Positions 8,698 to 19,579 of a stretch of 64,000 nt of DNA are shown piece by piece (the first letter of the stretch is position 1; each line of letters begins with the position of its first letter). The notes below the pieces were generated by a model, which saw only the letters and a program-made list of their open reading frames with translations, was not told the DNA's origin and ran no database searches. The translations under genes were made by a program, and so were the position numbers. The stretch is taken from assembly GCA_011390365.1 (NCBI GenBank), contig JAABSM010000005.1, positions 1-64,000 on the forward strand. The letters are read 5' to 3'. This DNA is from Gammaproteobacteria bacterium (GTDB lineage Bacteria > Pseudomonadota > Gammaproteobacteria > Chromatiales > Chromatiaceae).

Positions 8698-8803
8698 ACC
8701 CTCCCCCGCCGGGGGGCTGGGGAGGGGATGCGGTGGCGATTCTGAGCCGTTGTGTCTCAACCATACGCCCTCCCCCCAGCCCCCTCCTGGCGGGAGGGGG
8801 AGC
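8698..8803. repeat. C/G-rich inverted repeat element
   Basis: Two C/G-rich arms at 8698-8729 and 8768-8803 are imperfect inverted copies of each other (CTCCCCCGCCGGGGGGCTGG against CCAGCCCCCTCCTGGCGGGA). A related family of G/C-tract repeats occurs at 10560-10740, 22380-22490 and 43451-43568. It may act as a transcription attenuator after the yqjD-like operon. Confidence 0.65.
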
Positions 8804-8941
8804 TGAATAGTTTTGTCCAATGTGCGGTAACGAACGGTGACGAGGCCCTGAAAAGAACAAACTGAACTTCCAATCCCGTAAAGGGAATTGAATCTCGATC
8901 TGGCGGCCAATGTTATGTCGTCCACAACCAGGGAGTTCATC

Positions 8942-8998
8942 ATGATTGGTCTATTGATAGTTATCATTCTTGTGATCGTCATTGCCAGGATGATTTAG
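8942..8998 (+). CDS. Possible 18-residue hydrophobic peptide
   Basis: An ATG preceded by AGGGAG (8929-8934) opens an 18-codon frame ending in TAG. The product is almost wholly hydrophobic (MIGLLIVIILVIVIARMI) and would be a single membrane span. It echoes the 25-residue peptide at 7325 at the other end of the same operon region. Such a short frame can arise by chance, so this is a weak call. Confidence 0.35.
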   Translation: MIGLLIVIILVIVIARMI

Positions 8999-9208
8999 CG
9001 GGCGCTGAATCAGTCCGCAACAACAGGTTCGGGAGCATTACCCGTTTGTCCCACGGTAGCGAGGGTCTGGCGACTGAACAATCCGCTAATGTTCTCACTG
9101 GGCTGAACGTCATTTTAGCGATAGATTGTCAACACAATGCCATTAACTAAGGGTCATGGAGTAGATGGACCACCCCGGCTTATGAAACAAGGGGTTGCGC
9201 CAGCTGCT

Positions 9209-9254
9209 GTAGGTCGGCCTTCAGGCCGACTTGTCGCCCTGAAGGCCGACCTAC
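9209..9254. repeat. 17-bp inverted repeat (stem-loop)
   Basis: GTAGGTCGGCCTTCAGG at 9209-9225 is inverted at 9238-9254 around a 12-base loop. It is the first of several stem-loops in the gap before the ABC transporter genes. No coding sequence is seen from 8999 to 9540. Confidence 0.7.
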
Positions 9255-9330
9255 AACGGGTGGCGAGGTATTGTTGTTTCACAGTAAGGAGCATGGAGTG
9301 GATCGCCGCCCCGGAAAATGAATCGGCAGA

Positions 9331-9363
9331 AGGAGTGGCAGTCCTTCGAGGACTGCCACTCCT
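9331..9363. repeat. 15-bp perfect hairpin
   Basis: AGGAGTGGCAGTCCT at 9331-9345 pairs with AGGACTGCCACTCCT at 9349-9363 across a 3-base loop. No T-run follows, so it is not a typical terminator. Confidence 0.7.
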
Positions 9364-9397
9364 CGATAGATTCACAGCAAGCCACAAGGTCTCTCGT

Positions 9398-9501
9398 TAC
9401 ACCGCTCCTGCGGTGTAACGCATCCTTCGGCGCTCCGCGTCGAGTACGGTTTGCGACGCAGAGCGCCGCCAGATTGGCCACACCGCAGGAGCGGTGTGAC
9501 C
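9398..9501. repeat. Pair of inverted hairpin repeats
   Basis: ACACCGCTCCTGCGGTGT near 9398-9416 and ACACCGCAGGAGCGGTGT near 9481-9498 are inverted copies. Each is itself a 7-bp stem with a 4-base loop. The paired opposite orientation resembles REP or BIME organisation. Confidence 0.65.
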
Positions 9502-9540
9502 AGTGCTTTCCCTTAACTCAATAGCATAGACCGTCAATCC

Positions 9541-10221
9541 ATGCAGCTCGAAATTCGGCATCTGGCGAAGCGCTATGACAAGAACAGGGGGCTTGCGCCC
9601 ACCAGCTTCGACGTAAGCGCCGGCGAACTGATCGCAATTGTCGGCCATAATGGCGCGGGGAAATCCACCCTGCTGAAAATTCTGGCCAACTGGATTGTTC
9701 CGGACGACGGCACCGTCATGATCGACGGAGTCGACCTGAGAAAGAGGACGGCGGTGGTCAGGAAGGTAGGCTTCATTCCGGAAGTACCCAATCTTTTTGA
9801 CTTCTTTTCTGTCGAATACAACCTCAGACTTTTTGCGGCGCTCTGTCGCACCCCCTTTTCGCGGGTGGAAGAGGTTCTGGGCGAGTTCAATCTGCTGGCG
9901 TTTCGAAAAACCAGGGTGCAGGCGCTATCAAAAGGCCTTAAGCAACGGGTGAATATCGGACGCGCCCTGCTGGCGAATCCTCCGCTGCTCATCCTGGATG
10001 AGCCCACATCGGGCCTGGACTTCGAGATGACCAGGGAGATCTATCGGCTGCTGAACACGATGCATGACGCCGGCAAGACCATTCTGTTTACTTCACATCG
10101 ACCCGAAGAGATCAAAAACCTTGCGACGCGCATTATGGTGCTGCATGACGGAAACCTGATCTTCGACGGATCGCCCGAGGACTATTTCCGCTCCGAAACC
10201 CATCAAACGCTGTACGCATGA
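9541..10221 (+). CDS. ABC transporter ATP-binding protein
   Basis: This 226-residue ATPase energises an ABC-2 type exporter together with the permease 10 bp downstream. Walker A GHNGAGKST is at residues 35-43, a signature-like LSKGLKQR is in the middle, and Walker B LLILDEPTSGLD follows. The H-loop is in FTSHRPEE. The family resembles the ATPases of NatA-like and copper- or gliding-type exporters. The upstream gap is crowded with stem-loops. The substrate cannot be told from the sequence. Confidence 0.88.
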   Translation: MQLEIRHLAKRYDKNRGLAPTSFDVSAGELIAIVGHNGAGKSTLLKILANWIVPDDGTVMIDGVDLRKRTAVVRKVGFIPEVPNLFDFFSVEYNLRLFAALCRTPFSRVEEVLGEFNLLAFRKTRVQALSKGLKQRVNIGRALLANPPLLILDEPTSGLDFEMTREIYRLLNTMHDAGKTILFTSHRPEEIKNLATRIMVLHDGNLIFDGSPEDYFRSETHQTLYA

Positions 10222-10231
10222 GGATTCCAGG

Positions 10232-11455
10232 ATGATGCGAAATATCCTTCTCCTCGCATTCAACGATCTGGCCATCGCATTCCGAAACAAGACATTCTTT
10301 TTGATCCTGTTCATCCCGTTGTTCGTATTTGTCTCCCTTGATCTGGTAGACGGGGCAGACGCGGAGGCAGGCAAAGTCAAAATCGGCCTGATTCAGCACG
10401 GCACCTATGCGCCCGAGATCATTCGCGGCATCAACGCAGCCGAAAATCTTGTCGAGGTGAGCTGGGTCAAGGATGAGAAGGATGGCATTCGGCTACTGAA
10501 GGAGCACCAGATCGACGGGATCTTGATCAGCAAGGATGATGTGGTCGCTGTAACCGTTCAGCTCCCTCCCACTAACACCCTCCCCGAGGAGGGTGCTGCA
10601 AAAGGGTCAACGGGTGAAGGAGTGACTTCGAGTGGAACAATCAACTCAAGCACTTCCCCGTCACCCCAACCCCGACCCCCTGGGGGAGAGGGGCTTTTGC
10701 GACATCCTTTGGAGGGCGGGGGGGCTGAACGGCTCGCAACCAGCAGCCTGGCATTGCTGGTGTTAAAAAAGGACTCCATCCGCACCCTTGCGATCATGCA
10801 GAGTTTTTCGGCATTGCAGAAAGCAGCGGAGGGTGCCGGTCCTGACTGGATCACCGGCATTCAGTCACTGCACCAGGGCGGCATTCAAAGGGAGACCTTG
10901 CCTACCTGGGTATTGATGCTGGTCCTGCTGATCGGTTTCATTATTCTCCCGGCGCAAGTTGCCGAGGAAAAAGAGAAGAAACTGCTGCTTGCCCTGCTCC
11001 AGACGCCCATCCACGAAGTCCAATGGCTGATCGCCAAATTGATTCTGGGCATGGTCCTGATCCTCACTGCCGTGCTGTTTCTCCATCTGCTGGGCAAGTT
11101 CGGCCCGCTACATCTGCTCGACTATCTCGCCATGCTTCTCGCCGGTAGCTTTTGTTTCAGTGCCTTCGGGGTCTTGCTGGGTTTTCTCTGTCGCAATCAG
11201 GCCAGCGCCAGAACACTGGGCGTTATCTTTTACTTGCCCCACCTGCTCCCTTCTGCGATGGCCGATGTTTCAGAAAAATTGACCGCCATTGCCCCCCTGC
11301 TGCCGTCATACCAGTTGTACCAGCCACTTCAATCCATCCTGCTGGAAGAGGGCAGACTGGCGGATATGACCTTTGACTGGGCCTATTTGTCTCTTCTGGG
11401 ATCGTTGATGTTTTACCTTTCCTATCGGTTGATGAAGAGACGCTGGCTGATGTGA
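10232..11455 (+). CDS. ABC-2 type transporter permease with repeat-derived insert
   Basis: This 407-residue membrane protein has the ABC-2 exporter pattern: one N-terminal span (about residues 23-40), a large periplasmic domain, then a cluster of five or six spans from about residue 228 to the end. It is the partner of the ATPase just upstream. The periplasmic domain is interrupted at about residues 110-170 by a proline/glycine/serine-rich stretch (PPTNTLPEEGAAKGS ... SPQPRPPGGEG) encoded by a C/G-tract repeat of the type otherwise found between genes here. The reading frame is kept and conserved-looking sequence resumes at SLALLVLKKDSIRTL. Substrate unknown. Confidence 0.82.
   Translation: MMRNILLLAFNDLAIAFRNKTFFLILFIPLFVFVSLDLVDGADAEAGKVKIGLIQHGTYAPEIIRGINAAENLVEVSWVKDEKDGIRLLKEHQIDGILISKDDVVAVTVQLPPTNTLPEEGAAKGSTGEGVTSSGTINSSTSPSPQPRPPGGEGLLRHPLEGGGAERLATSSLALLVLKKDSIRTLAIMQSFSALQKAAEGAGPDWITGIQSLHQGGIQRETLPTWVLMLVLLIGFIILPAQVAEEKEKKLLLALLQTPIHEVQWLIAKLILGMVLILTAVLFLHLLGKFGPLHLLDYLAMLLAGSFCFSAFGVLLGFLCRNQASARTLGVIFYLPHLLPSAMADVSEKLTAIAPLLPSYQLYQPLQSILLEEGRLADMTFDWAYLSLLGSLMFYLSYRLMKRRWLM
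10560..10740. repeat. C/G-tract repeat element inside the permease gene
   Basis: The bases include CACCCTCCCCGAGGAGGGTG, CGTCACCCCAACCCC and CTGGGGGAGAGGGGCTTTTG, plus the segment TCAAGCACTT. These match, in inverted orientation, parts of the element at 22361-22509 (CAAGCACTTG, GGTTGGGGTGAGGG, AAAAGCCCCTCTCCCC). It is inserted in frame and translated as low-complexity sequence. Confidence 0.65.
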
Positions 11456-11919
11456 TTTTCCCGCGGCCACAGCGGTCATCACGGGTGTGGTCGATGCCTT
11501 GGCCCACTCCGGGGGTTAGGGGCCGCCAACGGCCTTCGCTTGCGCTACCAGACGCCGGGGGCTGGGGCCTTTTTGTCCGCACCACGGCGGCACGGGCACG
11601 ACGGGGCTGGACATACCTGATGCACTGAGATGCAATCCATGGACGGCATCTATCGGGCGGAAGCGTGTACTCGCGAGGCGAAAACCCAGGTTGTTGTTGC
11701 GGTTCGACGGTTCGATCCTGTTACGGTACGCCGAACAGCAGCTCCTGGCGGTGTTGTTCCAGCTACCGCCCCGGATAACCCGGTTGGCGCCTCTATCCCG
11801 TCAGCCGGAGATCAAGCTATCGCATAGCAGGCGTTGGGGCTGGGTCGAGACCCGAGCCATCTCTAGAAATCGACCATCACACCAACGGCAACCGAGCGCC
11901 TGCCATACGCCCGCAAAAC
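11456..11919. other. Intergenic region without a supported gene
   Basis: Between the ABC permease and the rpoD-tRNA terminator I see no supported coding sequence. Short open frames in this stretch have no ribosome site and no recognisable motif. An area around 11505-11580 is G/C-rich with partial inverted symmetry and may be an old repeat. Confidence 0.45.
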
Positions 11920-11955
11920 AAAAAGGGGTTAGCGATTTTCTCGCTAACCCCTTGT
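11920..11955 (-). terminator. Intrinsic terminator of the rpoD-tRNA transcript
   Basis: On the minus strand the stem AAGGGGTTAGCGA pairs with TCGCTAACCCCTT and is followed by a run of T. It lies 6 bases beyond the 3' end of the tRNA gene, as expected for an end-of-transcript terminator. Confidence 0.85.
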
Positions 11956-11960
11956 TTTAA

Positions 11961-12037
11961 TGGTGGGCCCTGAAGGACTCGAACCTTCGACCAATGGATT
12001 ATGAGTCCACTGCTCTAACCAACTGAGCTAAGGGCCC
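11961..12037 (-). tRNA. tRNA with CAU anticodon (Ile2-like, or Met)
   Basis: The 77-base minus-strand sequence folds as a tRNA with 7-bp acceptor stem GGGCCCT/AGGGCCC, D-arm TAGCTCAGTTGGTTAGAGCA, anticodon loop CTCATAA (anticodon CAU), T-loop TTCGAGT and encoded CCA. The acceptor stem and the variable region TTGGTCG resemble the tRNA-Ile whose CAU is modified to lysidine rather than elongator tRNA-Met. It is directly downstream of rpoD and followed by the terminator. Confidence 0.92.
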
Positions 12038-12051
12038 TTGTTCTTTGACGC

Positions 12052-13878
<1,827 letters not shown>

Positions 13879-13925
13879 ATACGCCTGAAGTGTTGGAATG
13901 AAGGTATTACGTGGTCGAACTGTCC

Positions 13926-13954
13926 ATTATAGCACGTGTCGCGCCATCTTCCAG
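13926..13954 (-). promoter_or_regulatory. Sigma-70 promoter upstream of rpoD
   Basis: On the minus strand a perfect TATAAT (13926-13931) is preceded at 17 bp by CTGGAA (13949-13954), a weak -35. The predicted transcription start would be about 40 bp before the rpoD ATG. Confidence 0.6.
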
Positions 13955-13992
13955 AAAGTTGGGGTACCCGGAGCGCAATTCAAACCGGCAAA

Positions 13993-16275
13993 TCAGAACA
14001 AGCTTCGGATCAGGGATTCCGCCGCGGAGCCGCCGCCGCTTCCTCGCTGCTCCTTGGCGTCGCCGCCCTGAATCTTCTCCATGATCTTTTCGTTCAGCTT
14101 CTGCTTGAGCTTCTCCTTCTGCGTGCCGACCAGCACCTTGCCCCACTCGATCTTGTAGTCTGGCTTGGCCCAGGGGCCGTTGAGGTTGAGGGGGATGGGC
14201 ACGCCAACCAGCTCTTCGAGCCCCTCGCCGCCCTGCCCCTTGAGGCTGTTGACCAGGGTCGCGGTGACGGTGTAGTCGAGGCTTTCGGCGACGACGTTTA
14301 CCGTACCGTCGCCGGTGACGCGAATCAGCGGGGACTTGGCGGAAAAGTCGCGATTGGTCAACACCCCGTCGCTGATGGTGGCGGAACCCTGCATTTCCGA
14401 AAAGTCGGTTCGCTTCGGCTGATCACCGCCGCCGGATGAGGCGGCGCCCTGTCCCTGGAAGGCTGCGCGGGTAGAACGGAGGATCTGGGCGAGGTTGAAG
14501 CCCTTGACCGCGCCGTCGCGAAACATGAAGTCGAGCCTGCCGTTGAGGCCCTGCTTGAAGGCCTCGACGCTGTTGCCGCGGGTGGTGAGATCGGCGCTGA
14601 AGCCGCCCGTTCCAAGCAGCTTGTCGTCGCCGGTCATATCCTTCAACAGCGGGCCGATCTGGACGTCGGAGAGCTTTTGCTGGACGCTCAGCCGCGGCTC
14701 TTCGCCGCGCACATCGACCGCGGTGCGGCTTTCGTAACGGCCCTGATAGAGCTCGCCGATCCGCTGCTCGACGGTCACCTCGCCGTCCTTGGCCAGCAGC
14801 TCGATCAGCGCCTGGCGGAGGGTCAGCTTGGCGACCTTGAGTTCGCCGATGGTGAACTTGCCTTTGACGTCGAGTCCGCGCAGCGTCTCCACCGGAATCA
14901 AGGCGCCGGCGGGCTGCGCTTCGCCTTCGGGGGCCGGAGATGGCTCGGCTTCGGCGCCGGCGCCCTGCTGAGGGGGCGGCAGATAGCGGTCGACGTCGAT
15001 CTGATCCAGGGTCAGTTCGAAGCCCTTGTGGTCGCCGGCAACCAGCGCATGGCCCTGGAGGGTGGATTGATCCAGGGTCACCGCCAGCGGGTCGAGACGC
15101 AGATTCAAGGCGGTGGCATCTGCCCCGCCCTGCATGCTCCCCTTGAGATTGAGGTTGGCGGAGATGCTGGTCAGGGTCGAAGCATCCGCCATCGGCGGCA
15201 ACGTGATGCCATGCCGGGCGGCGATGGCGCGGGCGTCGAAGGGCGCGACCTCCAGGCCGCCCTGGAATGCCGGCGAGCCCTTGAGCTGGCTGGCGGTGAG
15301 GGCGCCGGTGGCCTGAATGCCGGCCAGATCCAGTTTGAAATCGCGCAGCTCGGCGGTTCCCGCCTGTGGTTGCATGGACAACGCCGAGGTCATCGCCAGC
15401 TTGACGGGCTCTCCCGCTATCGGTCCGCCGGCGAATGACGCCTCGACCCGAAAAGAGGGCATCTCCACGAGATCGGCGACGCCGTCGACGCTGAGATCGG
15501 CGACCAACTCGAGATCCAGACTACCGCCTTGCAGCGCCTCGCCAGCGACATCCAGGGTCAGGGTCACCCCCTCCAGACGCGCCTTCCGCCGCGCGGGGTC
15601 GACCACCGCCCGCCCCTTGAGCTCCAGGTTGCCCTTGGCCCGCGGGGCGCGATTATCCACCGCGAACGCCAGCGTGAAGTCGACGGGCTCGCCGAAGCGG
15701 ATCGCCCCGGTATTCAGGTTGAATCCGGAGATGGCGAGAGATTGGTTGGCGGAGCGGTCATCCCACTTGAAACCGCCGGAGTCGACCACCAGCGCACCGA
15801 CGCTGAGATCGGCAAGCCCGGCGCCCCGTTCATCGTCGGGCGCCTGGGGCGGCGCCTGGGGCTCATCCGCGCCGGCGGCGAGATCCTCCCAGTTGCCCAC
15901 GCCGTTGGCGTTTTTGGCGAGATGGAGTTGCAGACCGCTCAGTACCACTTCACCGACTTCGAGTCGACTGCTCAACAGGGGCCACACCTTGACGCTCACG
16001 GCGAGGTGGTCGATGCGCGCGAACGGCTCGGGGCCGAATCCTTCGGCGTTACCCAGTTCGACGCCACCCGTCTCGATACCGACCCAGGGGAATACCGACA
16101 GCGACAGGTCCTCTTCGATCTTCAGTTCCCGCCCTGTGGTCTCCTTGACCTTGTCGACGACCAGCCCCTTGTAGTCGTTGGGATCGACGACCATGGGGAT
16201 GACCACGACCAAGGCGATGAGCAACAACACCAGGATACCAGCCAGCCATGCGAGGATCTTTACCACCTTGTTCAT
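13993..16275 (-). CDS. AsmA family envelope protein
   Basis: This 760-residue protein is an AsmA-like protein, anchored by one N-terminal inner-membrane span (about residues 5-30) with the rest in the periplasm. Proteins of this superfamily form long beta-rich grooves thought to move phospholipids between the membranes. Typical features are the opening YKGLVVDKVKETTGRELKIE and the C-terminal block LDYTVTATLVNSLKGQGGEGLEELVGVPIPLNLNGPWAKPDYKIEW. The length is somewhat above the 617 residues of E. coli AsmA. Proline-rich linkers occur at about 135-150 and 430-450. It lies between rpoD and tRNA-Gly and appears to be a single-gene unit. Confidence 0.88.
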   Translation of the reverse strand: MNKVVKILAWLAGILVLLLIALVVVIPMVVDPNDYKGLVVDKVKETTGRELKIEEDLSLSVFPWVGIETGGVELGNAEGFGPEPFARIDHLAVSVKVWPLLSSRLEVGEVVLSGLQLHLAKNANGVGNWEDLAAGADEPQAPPQAPDDERGAGLADLSVGALVVDSGGFKWDDRSANQSLAISGFNLNTGAIRFGEPVDFTLAFAVDNRAPRAKGNLELKGRAVVDPARRKARLEGVTLTLDVAGEALQGGSLDLELVADLSVDGVADLVEMPSFRVEASFAGGPIAGEPVKLAMTSALSMQPQAGTAELRDFKLDLAGIQATGALTASQLKGSPAFQGGLEVAPFDARAIAARHGITLPPMADASTLTSISANLNLKGSMQGGADATALNLRLDPLAVTLDQSTLQGHALVAGDHKGFELTLDQIDVDRYLPPPQQGAGAEAEPSPAPEGEAQPAGALIPVETLRGLDVKGKFTIGELKVAKLTLRQALIELLAKDGEVTVEQRIGELYQGRYESRTAVDVRGEEPRLSVQQKLSDVQIGPLLKDMTGDDKLLGTGGFSADLTTRGNSVEAFKQGLNGRLDFMFRDGAVKGFNLAQILRSTRAAFQGQGAASSGGGDQPKRTDFSEMQGSATISDGVLTNRDFSAKSPLIRVTGDGTVNVVAESLDYTVTATLVNSLKGQGGEGLEELVGVPIPLNLNGPWAKPDYKIEWGKVLVGTQKEKLKQKLNEKIMEKIQGGDAKEQRGSGGGSAAESLIRSLF

Positions 16276-16470
16276 TTGGAATTATCCCGTAGTCCGAGGC
16301 CCCGCGGGGCGATAAGGAGAGAGCATCCCACCAGCCTTGGAAGGCCTGCAAGAAGCTAACGCAAGTCTGACTTCTTGATGGTCGCTAACGCTAGCATGCG
16401 AGGAAGAGAAACGCCCCGCCGCCCATTGTCCGCCCCGGGAATCGGGGATCGGGTAAGACAGCTGGAGATA

Positions 16471-16544
16471 TGGAGCGGGTGATGGGAATCGAACCCACGT
16501 CATCAGCTTGGGAAGCTGAGGTTCTACCATTGAACCACACCCGC
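16471..16544 (-). tRNA. tRNA-Gly (CCC)
   Basis: The 74-base minus-strand sequence has acceptor stem GCGGGTG, D-arm GGTTCAATGGTAGAACC, anticodon loop TTCCCAA (anticodon CCC), T-loop TTCGATT and ends CTCCA with the CCA encoded. It closely follows the E. coli glyU pattern. The 195 bp between it and the AsmA-like gene hold nothing else I can support. Confidence 0.95.
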
Positions 16545-16776
16545 GGAGGTATCCGCCACGTGTTCGGCCCACGTGACCGACAGCGAGGAAGTATAGCGAA
16601 GGGGAAGTGGGACTGTCACCTTTTTCGTACTTCATCGGTCTGTGTCTCTGCGTCGCCAGTAACCGCCGATCTCCCGGAAACGGCTTGCCATAGATTGTTC
16701 GAGCTGGCGAGCAGATACCGCTGAATCTCGGCGCCCCGCTCCGTGGCGAGATCATGGGGCGGCGGGCCGCCCTGAT

Positions 16777-18036
16777 TCAACGCTTCATGGAGTCGAAGAA
16801 CTCGTTATTGGTCTTGCTTACCTTGAGCTTGTCGTAGAGAAACTCCATCGCCGCGAGCTCGTCCATGGGATGCAGGATCTTGCGCAGAATCCACATTTTT
16901 TGCAGGTCGTCCGGCGCCATCAACAGATCCTCGCGACGGGTACCCGAGCGGTTGATGTTGATGGAGGGGAAGATGCGCTTTTCGGCGATGCGGCGATCGA
17001 GGTGAATCTCCATGTTGCCGGTACCCTTGAACTCCTCGTAGATCACGTCATCCATGCGCGACCCGGTCTCCACCAGCGCGGTGGCGATGATGGTAAGACT
17101 GCCACCCTCCTCCACATTGCGCGCGGCGCCGAAAAAGCGCTTCGGGCGATGCAGGGCATTGGCGTCGACGCCGCCGGTGAGCACCTTGCCCGATGAGGGA
17201 ATCACGGTATTGTAGGCGCGCGCCAGACGGGTGATGGAGTCGAGCAGAATCACCACGTCCCGCTTGTGCTCCACCAATCGCTTGGCCTTCTCGATCACCA
17301 TCTCCGCCACCTGCACATGACGCGCCGCCGGCTCGTCAAAGGTGGAGGAGATCACCTCCGCCTGACGCACCGAGCGCTGCATCTCGGTGACCTCTTCCGG
17401 GCGCTCGTCGATCAGCAGCACGATCAGGTAGCACTCGGGGTGGTTGTGGGCGATGGACTGGGCGACATTCTGCATCAGCATGGTCTTGCCCGCCTTGGGC
17501 GGCGAGACGATCAGGCCGCGCTGGCCCTTGCCGATGGGCGCCACCAGCTCGATGGTACGGGCGGTGATATCCTCGGTGCTGCCGTTGCCCAGCTCCAGGT
17601 TGAGCTTCTTGTTGGCGAACAGCGGCGTGAAGTTCTCGAACAGGATCTTGCTCTTGGCGTTCTCGGGGCGATCGTAGTTGATCTCGCTGACCTTGAGCAG
17701 GGCGAAGTAGCGCTCGCTGTCCTTGGGCGGGCGGATCTTGCCAGAGACGGTGTCGCCGGTGCGCAGGCTGAAACGCCGGATCTGACTGGGGGAGACGTAG
17801 ATGTCATCGGGTCCGGCGAGGTAGGAACTATCCCCCGCGCGGAGGAAACCGAAGCCATCCTGGAGGATCTCCAGCACGCCGTCGCCGCAGATGTCCTCAC
17901 CCTTTTTCGCCTGGGCCTTGAGGATGGAGAAGATCAGATCCTGTTTGCGGGAACGCCCGACACCTTCGATATTCATCGATTCAGCCAGCTCGGCGAGCTC
18001 CGCAACCGGCATTTTCTTCAACTCGGTTAAATTCAT
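16777..18036 (-). CDS. rho: Transcription termination factor Rho
   Basis: Rho is the hexameric RNA helicase that ends transcription at rho-dependent sites. The 419-residue product has the N-terminal helical domain ([20 protein letters not shown]), the cold-shock-like RNA-binding domain with GFGFLR and [10 protein letters not shown], Walker A PPKAGKT near residue 180, Walker [12 protein letters not shown] and the R-loop/Q-loop region [11 protein letters not shown]. The length equals E. coli Rho. It follows trxA on the same strand, the conserved trxA-rho order. No strong ribosome site precedes the ATG. Confidence 0.98.
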   Translation of the reverse strand: MNLTELKKMPVAELAELAESMNIEGVGRSRKQDLIFSILKAQAKKGEDICGDGVLEILQDGFGFLRAGDSSYLAGPDDIYVSPSQIRRFSLRTGDTVSGKIRPPKDSERYFALLKVSEINYDRPENAKSKILFENFTPLFANKKLNLELGNGSTEDITARTIELVAPIGKGQRGLIVSPPKAGKTMLMQNVAQSIAHNHPECYLIVLLIDERPEEVTEMQRSVRQAEVISSTFDEPAARHVQVAEMVIEKAKRLVEHKRDVVILLDSITRLARAYNTVIPSSGKVLTGGVDANALHRPKRFFGAARNVEEGGSLTIIATALVETGSRMDDVIYEEFKGTGNMEIHLDRRIAEKRIFPSININRSGTRREDLLMAPDDLQKMWILRKILHPMDELAAMEFLYDKLKVSKTNNEFFDSMKR

Positions 18037-18215
18037 TTTTTCTATAAACGGTGGGATAGGGGAGCGGGCACGGAGACACAGGTCTCGCCCGACTAAAGTA
18101 ATCGGATGATGGATGGGTTATCAGGAATGGGACGGCATGCGGAATCGCCGGGGCACGCCCCGGGATGCATCTTGGTCAGATTCTATTTGCTTCCCGGGCG
18201 CGCGTCCACTGTTTT

Positions 18216-18542
18216 TTAGATATTCTGGTCGATGAAGGCGGTAAGCTGGGATACGGATACCGCACCCACCTTGGTCGCCTCGACCTCGCCGCCCTTGAAC
18301 AGCATCAGGGTAGGGATGCCGCGAATACCATATTTAGGAGGGGTATTGGGGTTCTCGTCGATGTTGAGCTTGGCTATCTTGAGCTTGCCGTCGTACTTGT
18401 CGGCGATTTCGTCCAATACCGGCGCAATCATTTTGCATGGACCGCACCATTCGGCCCAGTAATCGACCAGCACCGCCGTTTCGGACTTCAACACTTCCTC
18501 TTCGAAGCTGTCGTCCGTTACATGAGCAATCTTTTCACCCAC
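18216..18542 (-). CDS. trxA: Thioredoxin 1
   Basis: The 108-residue product is a classical thioredoxin, a cytoplasmic disulfide reductase. The redox motif WCGPC is near residue 32, the cis-proline is in [11 protein letters not shown], and the length matches E. coli TrxA. The start is a GTG ([13 protein letters not shown]), with GGAG about 9 bases upstream. A TTGACG hexamer further up may be its -35. It sits 179 bp upstream of rho. Confidence 0.97.
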   Translation of the reverse strand: MGEKIAHVTDDSFEEEVLKSETAVLVDYWAEWCGPCKMIAPVLDEIADKYDGKLKIAKLNIDENPNTPPKYGIRGIPTLMLFKGGEVEATKVGAVSVSQLTAFIDQNI

Positions 18543-18751
18543 TGATGATCTCCACGTTTGCTTGTAACGTCAAACGCGGCCTGCCGCGTGCTGACGTGTT
18601 TCCCATCGAGTCGCGGGCATGCCGGCGACCCCCGATAAAGTCGCTATTTGAGCGAATTCCCGTTGCTATTGCAAGCACCAATCCTCGCACATGGGGGTCT
18701 TGCCGACAATTTTTCTTTTACAATCAAGGCATGGAACCGCAGATGCCACGG

Positions 18752-19579
18752 TCATTTTCTTTGCCTTGCCGCCCCATTCCCGACCGCCGCGGGGCCGTCT
18801 GCGCCCCCGCCAAACCGCCCCTTCGCCAGGAAATGGAGGGTGTGACCGATCACCTCCGGCTTGTTCATGATGAAGGTATGCCCCGCATCAACCACCCGGA
18901 AATCCCGCATCTCGGCCAGCCGGGTCCGCTCCACCGCCACCTTGCCGTCGTCCTCTCCGGGGAGCCGGGACGAGAACCAGGGGTCCGATGAGCGGCGTCC
19001 GGCGATGACGCCGATGGAGGCATCAACCCGGCCCAGGCGGTTGGGCAGACTGTCGGCGTCGGTGCCCAGTTGCTGCCCGGCGGGCCCCGTCGCCATGCGG
19101 TAGTACCACTTGTCGCGCAGGTAGTCGGTCACCTCGCTGCCCTGGTTGGGCGGCGCGAGCATGACGATGTGACCCAGTTCGGCGATCGCGTGATCCTGCA
19201 AGTAGTGGCGTATCATGATACCGCCGAGGGAGTGGGTGACGAAGTGGATCACTTCCCCGCCCGCCTCGCGACAGGCCGCCAGTCCGGCGTCGATATGCGG
19301 CGCGGACATCGCCTCCACCGGCAAGCGGGTGGAGGGGTAGGTCTCGTTCCAGACCCGATACCCCTCGCCCCGCAGCGCCCGCGCCATCCACCACATGGAT
19401 TGCCTGGTGCGACCCATCCCATGCAGCAGAATCACACAACCAACCTGATCCCGCTCGCGGATCTCAGCCACCTTACCGTCCCCCGTCGCCGACCCAGAAA
19501 CCATCAACCATAGCAGTAGCGAGCCAAAGAACCATGCCGCACCCCGACGAACAGCGCCGCCATGCTTTGCGCCCATCAC
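18752..19579 (-). CDS. Secreted lipase-like alpha/beta hydrolase
   Basis: This 275-residue protein begins with a probable signal peptide (FFGSLLLWLMVSGSATG) and has an alpha/beta-hydrolase core: the oxyanion-hole region VILLHGMGRTRQS, the nucleophile elbow THSLGG near residue 115, and the catalytic histidine region DAGHTFIMNK near the C-terminus. This pattern is that of small lipases or esterases acting outside the cytoplasm. Its start overlaps the stop of the upstream membrane protein gene by 4 bases, so the two form an operon. Substrate unknown. Confidence 0.8.
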   Translation of the reverse strand: MMGAKHGGAVRRGAAWFFGSLLLWLMVSGSATGDGKVAEIRERDQVGCVILLHGMGRTRQSMWWMARALRGEGYRVWNETYPSTRLPVEAMSAPHIDAGLAACREAGGEVIHFVTHSLGGIMIRHYLQDHAIAELGHIVMLAPPNQGSEVTDYLRDKWYYRMATGPAGQQLGTDADSLPNRLGRVDASIGVIAGRRSSDPWFSSRLPGEDDGKVAVERTRLAEMRDFRVVDAGHTFIMNKPEVIGHTLHFLAKGRFGGGADGPAAVGNGAARQRK

